DNA of 64,000 nucleotides, taken from Nocardiopsis sp. FIRDI 009. Lineage in GTDB: Bacteria > Actinomycetota > Actinomycetes > Streptosporangiales > Streptosporangiaceae. The notes under the pieces were generated by a model. The model was not told the origin of the DNA and made no database searches. It was given only the letters and a program-made list of their open reading frames with translations. The translations under genes were made by a program, and so were the position numbers. Below, one piece after another: positions 17,995 through 29,500 of the stretch. How positions within the stretch are numbered: position 1 is the first letter of the stretch; each line of letters opens with the position of its first letter. Where the stretch lies: assembly GCF_003386285.1 (NCBI RefSeq), contig NZ_QPNC01000040.1, forward strand, positions 1 to 64,000, given 5' to 3'.

Positions 17995-19109
17995 CTGATC
18001 TTTGATTAGGTGATTGACGGGAATGAGTCGGGATCGAGGCCGACGGATCGGATGAATCCCCGCAACAGACCCGGACGTTTCTGGACCGATCGCAGATGTG
18101 ACCGCAGGACCTTCTCCAGTTCGTCCACGCCGCGGAAGGCCCGGTTGGCCAGAACCCTCTTCAGGTGCGACCACAGCGCCTCCACCGGGTTCAGTTCGGG
18201 GGCGTACGTGGGCAGGTGGACCACGCTCAACCACGGCCGCGCGGCCAACTCCTCGCGCATCCGCGCTCCCCGATGGGAGGAGTGGTTGTCCCAGATCAGC
18301 ACCACCGGCACCCCGACCTGGGCGTGCACCCGGTCGATCAGGGCGGGCAGGTCGTGTTGGGTGATCGGCCGGTGCTGGGCGGTGTAGACCAGCCGGACCG
18401 TGCCCTGGAGCGGGTCCACGCACAGCCAGCCGACGGCGTTGACGCGTCGGCGGTGCCGGCGCGAGCGGGCGATCAGCGGCGTGCGGCCCTTCCTGCCCCA
18501 GGTGCGCCGTACCGGCGGGTCGGTACCGGCCCCCGTCTCATCAGCGAAGACGAGGCAGGCCCCGTCGCGTCCGACCTGCTCTTTTGACCCGCGGCCATAC
18601 CTGGGTGCGCCAGGCCGCGATGTCCTCCTCATCCCTCTCGGCGGCCCGCACAGCGGGGACCTGCCAGGACAGGCCCAGACGGTCCAGCATCCGCCAGACC
18701 CCGGAGGGGTCGGCGAAGCCGACGCCGTAGCGCTCGCCGATGAGCCGGTTGACGCGGGCCAGGGTCCAGCACTGGTCGTCCCATCCGTGGGCTCCGGGGC
18801 CCTGGTCGAGCAGGCCGGGCAGCTCGCGCTCCTGCTCTGGCGAGAGCAGGGTGGCGGCGCCTTGCGGTCCGGGTGCCAGGGCCCCGACACCTCCCTGGGT
18901 TCACGTGGTGTGCCAGGTGTGGACGGCCTGTCGGCTCACGCCGAGCATGCGAGCGATCTCGGCCTGGGAGTGCTGTCCTTCCTCGAACAGGGCAGCGGCG
19001 AGCTTGCGTCGGTGGTGGAGTTCTTCGAGGGTTTTCGGGCTCGGGAGTACCTCCATGCCTTATGACACGACAGGTCCCAGCGACCGTCAAGACCCAAATC
19101 AAAGATCAG
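17995..19109 (-). mobile_element. IS630-family insertion sequence
   Basis: An 1115-bp element flanked by TA on both sides (17993-17994 and 19110-19111), the target duplication expected for IS630. Ends are imperfect inverted repeats of about 27 bp beginning ctgatctttgatt. It carries one degenerate transposase gene. It inserted near the 3' end of a short ORF; joining the flanks across one TA restores the tail VSDE-stop. Confidence 0.85.
18006..19056 (-). pseudogene. IS630 transposase, broken
   Basis: The N-terminal helix-turn-helix (ATG 19056: LEELHHRRKLAAALFEEGQH, AEIARMLGVSRQAVHTW) runs into a TGA at 18901-18903 where tryptophan is expected. Downstream the frame continues to WPRVK, and one extra A in an AAAA run then shifts it. 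The catalytic part is intact in the next frame: FADETGAG (first Asp), LIWDNHSSH (second Asp), and LNPVEALWSHLKR (Glu), giving the DDE triad. With a nonsense codon and a frameshift it cannot make a transposase without readthrough. IS630 elements sometimes use frameshifting, but the TGA argues for decay. Confidence 0.8.
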
Positions 19110-19247
19110 TACGAGGGGCTTCACGTATGTGGGCGATGATTCCGCAATGTTCGTTTTTGGCGCTCCCGAGAATTTCGCCCGGATTCCATGTCCGCACTTC
19201 GTTGAGAAAACCTCAATGTGGGCCACGGGCACCCGAACATCCTCCAT
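19110..19247 (-). pseudogene. Short ORF interrupted by IS630
   Basis: About 46 codons from ATG 19247 (MEDVRVPVAHIEVFSTKCGH, then PTYVKPLV) lead into the right end of the IS630 element. Without the element the reading frame would end after VSDE. It follows the candidate immunity gene by about 20 bp. No family recognised; whether it was a gene is uncertain. Confidence 0.35.
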
Positions 19248-19266
19248 AAGAGCAACAAGAAAACCG

Positions 19267-19782
19267 TTAGATAAAATACGGAGAAGCCCAAAGAAGAACA
19301 ATCGAGGAAATTCCAAAAAGGAAAGAGAAAAAGGTGATCTGCATTGAACTCGAGAGAGATTTGAACTGCGCCCCCTCGCCGCGATTTCGAATCATCTTAT
19401 TGACCCTAAGGAATTCAATAGTCGAGATCACTCCAACAGATCCAAAATAGGAAAACCCCAGGAGAATCGCCACTTCAAATCCCCGAGAAAATCCTGGGGG
19501 GAGTTGACCACCAGCAGCGTAGGAAAGAAATGCTTCAAGCCCCAAGAGAGCCAGGATCCAACTGATCATCCTTACCGGGGCCAAGGCGGAATCCACCTGA
19601 AACACCGCCTTCGCCAACCCAGCCTCCACCCGTCCAGCGCAACCCTGACTCCTTACTTCTACAAAGAAGTCTACATAGAAGCTACGAACCCTGGGGATAA
19701 ATATCCCAAAGAGCCAGTCAAAAGCCCATATATACCCTACGCGCGACAATCTCCATGCTTCCTTATGTCCACTGGGGTTCAC
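19267..19782 (-). CDS. Small membrane protein, candidate immunity protein for Rhs1
   Basis: A 171-residue protein starting at a GTG 10 bp after the Rhs1 stop, with an AAGGAAG site. Membrane helices lie at about residues 72-92 (VRMISWILALLGLEAFLSYAA), 105-125 (AILLGFSYFGSVGVISTIEF) and 150-170 (FFSFLFGISSIVLLWA), with a further hydrophobic stretch near residues 18-32. Low GC, like the toxin tip. In polymorphic toxin loci the gene directly behind the toxin is normally its immunity gene, and membrane immunity proteins usually protect against membrane- or envelope-acting toxins. No family is recognised; the role is inferred from position. Confidence 0.65.
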   Translation of the reverse strand: MNPSGHKEAWRLSRVGYIWAFDWLFGIFIPRVRSFYVDFFVEVRSQGCAGRVEAGLAKAVFQVDSALAPVRMISWILALLGLEAFLSYAAGGQLPPGFSRGFEVAILLGFSYFGSVGVISTIEFLRVNKMIRNRGEGAQFKSLSSSMQITFFSFLFGISSIVLLWASPYFI

Positions 19783-19792
19783 GAGGCTTCCT

Positions 19793-22700
19793 TCAATTCA
19801 AGTGATTTGAAGCACAACTTCCACATGCATGATCCACTGCACCGAACACTCCGAGCCCAGTTTCAGCCCGCGCACTGACTCTCCGGACAGTAGACGCAAC
19901 ACCGATCCTCGAATTCCAGGTGCGCGCGATATCACTCCGAATTCTTCGATTTATATTTCCCATGTTCGGAATGCCCTTTGGAGCCCTGCTGGCGATCTGT
20001 GAGTTCTTCATGAATCTCATGCCCGCTTGCGCCCCACGGGCCGCCCAGCCAACTGGGATGGGTGCAGCTCCAATGATACCCATGATTCCACTGCGTTGAC
20101 CGTGATACCTGATATCACGATAACCAAGATAAGCTCCCAGAGCAGCAGCACCAATTCCCACGGCCCCGCACACCGGGCAGCTGAACATCCCCACAATTCC
20201 GCCAACAAATGCGGCATCCTTGCCGATCTGAGTCAAATTAAGTCCGCTCAACCCTCCCTGAAGCGAGTCCCAGAAACCGTCACCGTTACTCCACGCTTCA
20301 GAATTCCAGCTTCCCCATCGTTCTTCGGCCCAACTGGCGTCGTTGAGGGCTTCGGTCTCCGGGGCGACGGTGTGGCTCTGCGGAGGCCACTGCACATGGC
20401 TCGGCTTGTAGGCACCACCCATCGCCGGATGCCAGGGCGGGTTGTTGGACACCGACACGGGCCAGTCGACGTGGTCCGGCTTGTAACCACCGCCCATCGC
20501 CGGATGCCACCAGTCATCGTTCGTCGTCGCGGGAGGAGCGGGCGGCCAGCTAACGTGGTCCGGCTTGTAACCGCCACCCATCGCCGGATGCCACCAGTCA
20601 TCATTCGACGAGCTCGAAGAACTCCCGTGCCCGCCCGTCAACAGCAGCCCGCTGGCGTCGTTGAAGCTCACCGGGTTGTTGTTGGCGTAAGCGTATCCGT
20701 GCATCTGCTGACTGTCGGTCAGGTCCATCACCGGGTCCACCGAGATGAACCGGCCCAGATCAGCGTCGTAGGCACGCGCGCCCAACTGCGTCAGACCCGT
20801 GGAGGCGTCGATGGTGCCGTCCACGAACCCCCGCTCACCCGGCCACGCCCCCGACGCGCCGGCACGGGTCTGCCCGAAGGCGGTCAACCTCCGCTGGGCC
20901 ACATCCCCCCACACCGCGTCCACCGCGATCTCACCGGTGCCGTGCCGGTCGGACAGCACCCAGTGCAGACTCCCGTCGTCCTGACGGACCGCGACGGTCT
21001 CACCGGCGTGGGTGTAGTAGCGGGTGGCCTCCTCGGTCCCCGCGGCCGGGTCCCAGGTCACCTCCATTCCCGGAAGGTACAGGGTGGTGGCGCCGTTCGC
21101 CCGGCGCAGCAGCCGCTCGCCGTCGGCGTCGTAGACGTACTCGGTCTGTTCCAGCCCGTCCGAGACACCGGCGAGGTTGCCTTCGGCGTCCCACTCCAGG
21201 ACCTGGTCGCGGTCCCCGGTGGTGCGGCGGACCATGTTGCCGGACGCGTCGTAGTCGTAGGAGTGCTCGGTCAGGCCGCCGACACCCTGTTCCTCCACAC
21301 CGGTGACCGCGTGCGCGGGCCCCTGGCCCTGGGCGGGCCTGGAGTAGGAGCGCACGGTCTGTCCGCCGCCGGGAGCGTATCGGACCTCCTCGGTCCGGTT
21401 GCCGACCGCGTCGTAGGTGTAGGCGTGCCAGTACGGTGCCGCGCCACCCAGGTTCTCCGCGTCCGGCGCGGCGGCGCAGGCCTGGTCGCCCGTGGCGTCG
21501 GGGGTCCAGACCTGGGTCAGGCGGCGCAGGTGGTCGTAGTCGAAGCACTGCACGTCATTGGACTGCTCAGCGCTGGTGGGCTCGTCGCTCAGGCGGAGCA
21601 GGTTGCCGATGTCGTCGTAGGCGTAGGTCTTGGTGGACAGCGATCCCTCACCGGCCTGGTGGACGACGCTGGTCATGGACAGCCGGTTGGTCTTCTCGTC
21701 GAAGTCGAAGGTCTGCCAGGTGCGGTCCGAGCCGATCTTGCCTCGGTAGAACTCGCGCTGGACGAGGTTGCCGACCTTGGAGTAGAGCGTGTCGGTGACG
21801 ATGTCCTCGCCCGCCGACAGGGTGGTGGGGTTGCCCAACTCGTCGTAGTCGTACACCACGGCCTCACCGGGCAGGCTCCCGGTCGGGGGCAGAGCGACCG
21901 ACCGGACGCTGCCGTCGGGGTAGTACATGGTGCGGAACAGGTACGAGCCCGCCAACTCCCCTTCGGAGCTGGGGATGTCCACGTACCGGGCGCGTTCACG
22001 GCCCACTGCGTCGTAGCCCGCGATCCGGGTGGTGTAGGACGCGCCGTCATGGTGTCGGGTGGCCGTGGCCAGTTTGCCCTTCATCACGGTGTCGTAGGTC
22101 CACGAGGCGCGCAGGGGGCCAGTGGCCGAGTCCTCGCGCAGGTGGGTGACCCGCCCCAGTGCGTCGTAGGTGGTGTGCAGGCTCTGGCCTCGGGCGTCGG
22201 TGGTCTGCACCACGCGGTCGAGGCCGTCGTAGACCGTGGTGGTCGTGCCGGTGTCCGGGTCGGACTCGGAGATCTTGCGGCCCAGCAGGTCGTAGGTGTA
22301 GGTCCAGGTGTTGCCGCCCGGATCGGTGACCGTCTGGAGTTCACCGCGCGCGGTGTAGGTGTAGGACGTGGCGTCGTACTCGCCGATGGGCTGTTCACCG
22401 TGGTGCTTTTGCGGATCTCGACGGTGTTGCCGCGGGCGTTGACGATGGTGGTGGTGCCGGTGCCGCCGTCGGGGGCTGTGGTCAGGGTGCGGTCGCCGTG
22501 GTGTTCGACGCTGGTGCGCCACTGCTCCACCCCCCGGGACATGTGCACGGTGTCGGTGGGCCGGTCGGCGCCGTCGTAGACGGTGCGGGTCCAGCGGGGG
22601 ATCTCGTCGGCGTTGGCCACGACGAACAGGGTCCCGGCCGGTTCGTTGGTGTTGTAGTACGGCTCGCGTTGGGTGACGGTGTTGCCGCGCGAGTCGTAGA

Positions 22701-25700
22701 AGGTGTCGGTGACCACGCGTCCGCCGCCGGGGGCCGGGGCCTGGGTCTGGCGCTGGCGCAGGAACCCGTCCAGGATCGTGTAGCTGGTGGTGTAGTCACC
22801 GTCGGCGTTGAGGGTGTGGGTGACCACCGTGGTCGGGGCGTCCTTGGCGACGTTGTACTCGTACTTCTGTGAGGGCGGGAAACCGCGGTCCCGGTCGCGG
22901 TCGGCGAGCCAGACGTCGGTCAGCCGCCCGAGCGGGTCGTAGGCCAGCTCGGTGGTGTTGCCGTTGGCGTCGGTTTCGGCGATCACCTGCGAGCGGGCGT
23001 TGTACTCCTCGACCGTGACATGGCCCAGGGGGTTGGTGGTCTCCACCGTGGTGTTGTGCCCGCCGGGGTGGGCGGCGGTGTAGGCGGTCGTGGTGGTGTT
23101 GTTCTCGGCGTCGGTGACCGAGACGGCCCGACCGTACTCGTCGTACTCGGTGGCCGTCACCGTCTGGAAGAGGGGGGTGGTGCCGTCGTGGTCGGCCACC
23201 CGCTGAGTCTGGGTGGGGCGCCCCTGGGTGGGGGTGTCGCCGAAGGCGCCGTCGTCGTAGAGGGTAGGGGTGTGGGTGATGAAGTCGTCCACCGAGGCGG
23301 TCGTCTCGCAGTCGGCGGCGACGGTGCGGGTCTGGGCCACCAGCGACAGCAGGTGGAGGCCGGTGTTGCGGGCGTAGGTGGTGTTGGTGCACCGGTCATC
23401 GTCGGGATCGTTGACGTCCCCCTGGTCGTGTACCTGGGTGATCATCCCGTGGGAGTCGAAGGTGTTGACCGTGCTGGTCTGGCGGAACGACCCGTCGGCC
23501 AGGGCGGTGTAGGTGTCGACCCGTTCGGTGTTGACCATGTGGGCGCCGCGCTCGTCCCAGCTGTGGGAGCTGGTCGCGGTCTGGTCCTTCCACGGGGTGG
23601 TGATGGTCTTGGACACCACCTGGCCGCCGACGCCGTTGCGCACGATGGTCTCGCGGGTGCGGCCGTTGAGGACGGGGTCATCGGCCACGGTGGTGCCGGT
23701 GGAGTCGGTGACCTGGACAGTGCGGGTGCCGTCGGGGAGGTGGTCGCCGTCCATGCCCTGGTAGAACAGGTGCTCGGTCTCGGTCTGGACCTCGTCCGGG
23801 TGCCCGGTGCGCACGATCACCCGGTCATAGCCGCGCCACTGCGACCAGGTGCGCTTGTCCTGTTCGACGAACCCGTCGTCGTCCATGTACCGCCAGGCCG
23901 GGGTGCCGACGTAGTCGTAGGTGGTGACCTGGTCCGGTTGACCGCCGACCAGGTCCACCTCGACCAGTTGCTCCACGGTGTACTTGGCGAACCAGTCGGT
24001 GATCTCCTCGGCGCCCGCCTGGTGGGTGCGGATCACCGGGAAGCAGCGCTGAGTGTTCTCATGCGGTTCGGGGGTCTGGCCCTCCACGCAGTCGGGGGTG
24101 GCGTAGTTGACGTTCACCTGTCCACCGGTCTCGGTGTAGACGCTGGTGATCCGCCACTTGTTCATCGGCGCCAGACCGTCGGTGGTGGAGTCGATGCGGT
24201 TGGGCATCGGTGTACCGCCGAAGGTGATCGCCGGGTAGGACTCAGTGCCGCCGACATGGCCGGTGTGGGTGATCGAGTCCAACCACAGGGCCGGGTCGGT
24301 GCCATCGCCGGGGTCCGGGAAGCGGTGTTCGAAGTCCCAGGTGTCGACGGTGGTGTAGTCACTTCCGTCGTGGACCTGGGTGGTGATCTGGTCGAGCTTC
24401 TTGGTGGTCCAGAACGTCGGGGAGTGCTGGCCCGCGCAGTCGATGTCGCATTCCAGGTCGAGCGGGGTGTCGGGCCAGTGCTCGGCGTTGTCCTCGCTGC
24501 GGTCGGCGACCGCGCAGTCGAAGGTCTCGTCGGGCAGGCACCGCTCGGACACGGTGTAGGTCACCCGGGCGGGTGCGGTGGCGTGCGGGTCGGCGTCGCG
24601 CAGACCGTAGTCGGTGCGGACCAGGTAGCCGCCGCGGTCGTAGTCGACCGGATCCGACTCGAAGTTCAGGCCGTAGTTGTTGGTCTCGGCCTCGTAGTAG
24701 TGGGCCAGCGCGTTGCCCTGGGCATCGACGACGTAGTCCAGGTTCCACCGCCATGCCTGGTCACACCAGGCCTCATCCAGGGTGGCGTCGTAGCACGGTT
24801 CGCCGGAGTCGTTACCGAAGACCGGGACGGTCCAGGCGGAGTTGGTCTCCTCATCCCCCGAGGTGTGGCCGGGCAGGCGGTTGAGGCCGAAGAAGTACTG
24901 GGTGCCGTCGGTCGTGGTGACCTTCCAGTACTCGCCGTCGTCGTCGCCGTTGGTGGTACCGGTCAGCCGTTCCACGCGCGAGCCGTCGTCGTTGCGCGGG
25001 GTCCACTGGCCGTCGTCGTAGACGAGTTCGGTGGCCCTGCCGCCCAGGTTGAGGGTGGCGTTGTGGTGCGACCAGCACTGGTCGGGGAGCTCGGTGCCGT
25101 CGTTCTGGCAGGTGGTGTAGCGGCGTTCGATGTAGCCGGGGTGGTAGGTGAAGCCCTCACCGATCCAGGAGGTCTGGTTGTTGGTGGTGGAGATCCGGCC
25201 GTCCACGGACTGGGAGGAGTAGGACAGGCCGATCTCGGGTTTGAGTCCACCGGCCACGTTCGGGGCGGCCATCGGGTAGTTCCAGGAGAACCCGCCGGAC
25301 TGGGTTCCCACGTTCCAGGTGGAGGAGGGGCTGAGCGAGGTGGCGGTGTAGTCGCCGGTGGCCTCACCGCTCGTGCTGGCGGCGGTGGGGGCGGCCGCGG
25401 TCAGCAGGGTGCCCGAGGAGGTGGCGGGGGCGGTGGCGATCAGGGTCTGGGTCTGGGTGTCGTTGACCGAGTCCAGGTCGTGGGAGGACAGGCAGTCCGT
25501 CTCCTGGTCGCCCTCCTCACACGGGGTCAACGCGACCAGGGACAGACGGGAGCCGTAGTCGGCCCCGTAGGCGGTGGCGAAGTCGGCGTAGTCGACCTCC
25601 ACCTCGACCGGACCGACCGTCTCGACGCCGTCGGTGCGCGTCAGACGCAGGGTCAGCCCCGACAGGCCGAGTTCGGCGGTCTCGTCCCGGTCCAGGACCT

Positions 25701-26451
25701 CCACCTCGACGCCGGTGACAGGCTGAGGAGCCGCTTCCTCGACGGGGTTCGGTGCCGCGTCCTCCGCGGGTTCACCCCGATCGGTGGCGTCGGGGGTTTC
25801 CGGTTCCTCCGGCTCCGGAGGGGTGTCGACCTCCGGCTGGTCGGGACTCGGTTCCGGACTCGGGAGGGGACCACGCTCAGGGCCCTGGCTCGCGTCGCCG
25901 GACGGGTCGTCGTCCCGTGCCGAGTCCTCAACGGGACCGGGTTCGGTGGGAAAACGACGTTCGCTGGTTTCCCCGTCACCAGCCGACTCACTCTGAGGTG
26001 TGTCTCCTGGGTCCGCGTCGTCCGCGCCCGTGTTCTCCGGGTCTGTCTCGGGCAGCGGGGATTCCCACTCCTCGAACTCCTGTTCCTCGACCGCAGCGGC
26101 CCGCACCACGGTGTCCCCCTCGACTGGGGCCGTGAGGGAGCGTGCTTCGGGCTCGTCGAGGTCGAAGGAGACCGTGGCGGGCTCGGGCCACCGCGCCTCG
26201 TCGAGCGCGGTGACGGCGGCGTCGGCTACCGCGCTGTCGGCGTCCAGGGCGGCTTGGACGGCGTCGTAACCGTCCACGGACGCGGTTCCGGCCACCTCGG
26301 GGCGGTGGTTGACCGCCATCGCGGAAGCGGGCAACGACGCGGCCAGGCCCGCGGCCGTGACCAGGGCGACGAAGGAGACGAACGGCTTACGGACACGCCG
26401 GGGCGCAGATGCGCCGGACGCGGAGTTGGTCGACTGCATGGTGTCGGACAC
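19793..26451 (-). pseudogene. Rhs1: secreted YD-repeat polymorphic toxin, one frameshift
   Basis: Read in two frames joined at an AAAA run (22407-22410, TTTT on the plus strand), this encodes about 2200 residues. One more A restores frame (EIRKKHHGEQPIGEYD). Order: GTG start with GGGAGG; signal peptide (SFVALVTAAGLAASLPASA); acidic/proline-rich region (about 100-240); SpvB/RHS-like N-terminal part (SSTWNVGTQSGGFSWNYP); many YD repeats (YDPLGRLTDVW, YDLLGRKISESD, YDALGRVTHLRE); and the RHS core end DLGRFISVDPVMDLTDSQQ to SFNDASGLLL. The variable tip then has three WHPAMGGGYKPDHV repeats, a glycine-rich hydrophobic segment and a basic Cys-containing tail (VDHACGSCASNHLN). The toxin activity is not recognised. 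The LamG gene lies upstream, candidate immunity downstream. Confidence 0.85.
20395..20610 (-). repeat. Three tandem WHPAMGGGYKPDH repeats in the Rhs1 tip
   Basis: Three units of about 26-27 codons (78-81 bp), with nearly identical DNA (the plus strand shows catcgccggatgcca three times). Each encodes WWHPAMGGGYKPDHV-x-WP or a close variant, separated by Asn/Pro-rich linkers. They sit directly after the RHS core, at the junction with the toxin tip. Confidence 0.85.
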
Positions 26452-26530
26452 GTGGGGGAACCTCCCGCCCGCCGGAGCGCTGTCCAGCGGGCAGATCGGG
26501 TGTCAGGGGTGGGGGAAACGCGGATCTGGG

Positions 26531-29500
26531 CTACGGCAGGTACCCCCACATGACGCTGCTGAGGTCGGCCTCGTTCAGCACGCCCTGGTACAGGTGCACA
26601 TCGCTGAGCTGGCCCGCGTACAGGTCGTCCTCGCCCAACCGCCACGCGCGGCCGATCACCACACCGTGGGCCGAGTGCCAGGCGCCGTCCCACGTTCCGG
26701 TGGTGGTCTGGCGTTGGCCGTCCACGAACAGGGTCAACTCCCCCTTGGTGTGGTCGTAGGTGGCGGCCAGGTGGGTCCAGCGGCCGAACTCGGCGGGCTG
26801 GTTGGAGATCGCCCGTGACCACGGTCCCGCCTCGGCTCCGGCCACGTCCTGGGCGGTGGTCTCCAGCACCCAGTGGTCGTTGAAGCCGGACTGGTGGCCC
26901 AGCAGGAACCCGGACTGGTACTCGCCTGCCTGGGAGACCATCGTGCCGTTGCCGGAGGCCTCGTCCAGGCGGACCCAGGCGGCCACGCTCCAGGACCGGT
27001 CGGTGCGGATGGCCGAGGAGGCGCGGATGTGCTCACCGGCGCCGTCGAAGGTCACTCCGGGGGCGAAGGTGACGTCGTTGAAGGCCTGGTTCCAGGCGGT
27101 GTTCGGGTCGGCATTGAGGGTGCCGTCCAGGCCGTGGTCGGAGGAGTCATGGACGACGGTGCCCTCGGTCTCGTCCAAGCGCCAGCGGGCCTGCAGGGCG
27201 ACGGGGCGGTTGGCCAGCTCCCAGATCTCGGAGCGGGCGTCGGGGTCCTCGGTCAGGGGTTGGTCGGCGACGACGCGGTCGTAGAGGCGTACGTCGTCGA
27301 TCGCGCCGGGCCACTGGTAGGCGACATCGCCTCGGTGTTGGGCGCCGCCGATCCTCAGGTGGTCGGTGGCGTTCCACGCCGTGGGGTGGTGGGCGGTGTC
27401 CTGGTGGACGCCGTTGACGTACAGGGCGAGTTCGCCGTTGTCGGGGGTGTAGGTGCCCAGCAGGTGGGTCCACACGCCGAGCTGGGCCGGTGCGGTGGCG
27501 GTGGTGTAGGTCCATCCGGTGGAGCCGGAGGTGGGTGCGTCGTCGTGGGGGGCCATCTTGAAGGTCCAGGCTTGGGTGCTGTGGGCCTGGTATCCCAGGT
27601 GGAAGGCGGACTGGTAGGTGCCGGTTTGGGAGACGGCGGTGACGTTGCCGTCGGGCAGTTCGTCCAACCTCACCCAGGCGGACACGGTGAAGGAGTCGGT
27701 GGTGTCGATGACCGCCTCGGTTGTGGCCAGGTGGGAGTCCCCGGCCAGTTCGACGGCCGCCCCCTCCAGGCGGTGGGAGCCGCCGGAGGTCTGTCCCACC
27801 CGGCCGCGGGTCCAGGCGTTGGTGCCGGTGGTGGTGGCGGTGCGGCCCTGCTCGATGACGTCGGCGGCGGTGTCGCCTTGGCCCTCGTCCAGCGGGAAGT
27901 AGGAGACCGGCTGTGCGGGCGGGGCGACGGTGAAGGTGTAGACCAGGGCGCATTCGGAGGAGTTGCCGAAGGCGTCTACGGTGCGGGCGTGGATCAGGTT
28001 GGTGCCGCTCCGGTGCGGGGTGATGGGTACCGTGGCGCTCGCCCCGGGGGAGTCGAGTGCGATCTCGGTGGAGCAGGAGGCGTCGTTGACGCTGTAGAAG
28101 TAGGACTCGGCCGACTCCACCCCGTTGTTGGTGAAGGTGAACTCACCCGCGTGTCCCACCGACCCGTGCTGGGTGTCCCCGGCCGGGTAGTCGGTGGAGG
28201 TCACCTGCGGGCCCACCTCGGGCTTGGAGGTGTCGACCTGGATCCAGCACCAGTCCGACCAGGGGTAGCCCCACTCGGTCTGGTCGTGGGCGATCGCCCG
28301 ATACCCCAGGAGCTCGCCCTCGGGCAGGCCGGTGGCGGTGACGGTGCGTTCGGATCCGTCGGGCCAGTAGCCCACGTCGGCGTAGGTGGAGTCGGCGTAC
28401 TCGCGCGGTTCGGTGCCGTTGATCCGCCACTCCACCCGCAGCTTGAGCTTCTGTCCGCCCCAGGAGGCGCGGGCGTCGTAGTCGCGGATAGTGGCGCGGA
28501 AGGTGGTGGTGGTGTCGTTGATCAACCGGGGGTTGTCGGGATCGGTGGAGCACACCCCGCCCAGGGCATCGGACATCGAGTCGGTGGACACCTGCGAGGG
28601 TTTGTTGTTGTAGTCCACCACCAGCACCGGCGGGGTGTCGGTGACGTCGAAGCGCCGCCAGGCGGTGGTGCCCGCCTCGTCGCGTTCCTTCAGGCGCAGG
28701 TAGATGTAGGACTCGTCGTTGTCCACGCCCCACTGGTAGGCGTCGGTGGCGTCGAACTCCACACCGCTGGAGGCCGGGCAGGTGGCCCATCCTCCGGTGA
28801 CGTTCTGGGTGTCCAGGTGGTCGCGGGCGGTGGGCTGGTTGTTCCAGGTGGTGGAGCCGTCGAAGCGGTCGATGCGGTGCAGCTGGATGTGGGAGTCGCT
28901 GTTGCAGTCATAGGCCCAGTCCACCTCAGCTCGGAATGTGGCCGAGTGGATGGTGGTGGTGTCCTGCTTGGTACGCCCCCAGACCCCGAACTGGAACATC
29001 GCCCGACGGGTGTAGACGCGGTCCCACTCGATGCGGCCCACGCCCACGCTCGGCTCGTCGGGTTCGTTGAGGTAGTTCGTGTTCGGGAAGGCACGGTCGA
29101 CCCACCCCCAGTTGGGACGCGAGACACTGACCGAGGGGTCGATGTAGACCGGGAACTCGGTCGCCTCGTCGGTGAGCATCGCCTCGTCGGGAACCAGGCG
29201 CAGGGCGTCGACCTCGACGGTGGTGTGGACGGGTTCGACCTGGGAGGTGGTCAGCGGGGCCATAGCCGGGTCCTGGCCGTCGGTGGTCTGGTCGGCTCCG
29301 GTGGAGTCCCACATGGTGGGGGCGGAGGCGGAGAAGACGCTGCGTCCGCCGTCGTTTCCGGTGGCGGTGAGGTTGCCGTGTTCGTCACTGGTCATGGTGA
29401 CGCCGACGGTGTCCAGGGCCAGTTCCAGCTCGGCCAGCTCCGGGGAAGCAGCGGCCTCGGGGGTGTGGACGACCAGCACCTGGCCGAAGCCCTCCACCCC

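Noticed and set aside
20395-20610. CRISPR-like array (three spaced direct repeats)
   Set aside because: Repeats lie in frame in a coding sequence, encode a peptide repeat, and no cas gene is near.
22407-22410. Programmed ribosomal frameshift in Rhs1
   Set aside because: The AAAA run does not form a standard X-XXY-YYZ slippery site in the reading frame (CGC AAA AGC), and similar one-base losses occur in several unrelated genes of the window. A simple indel is more likely.
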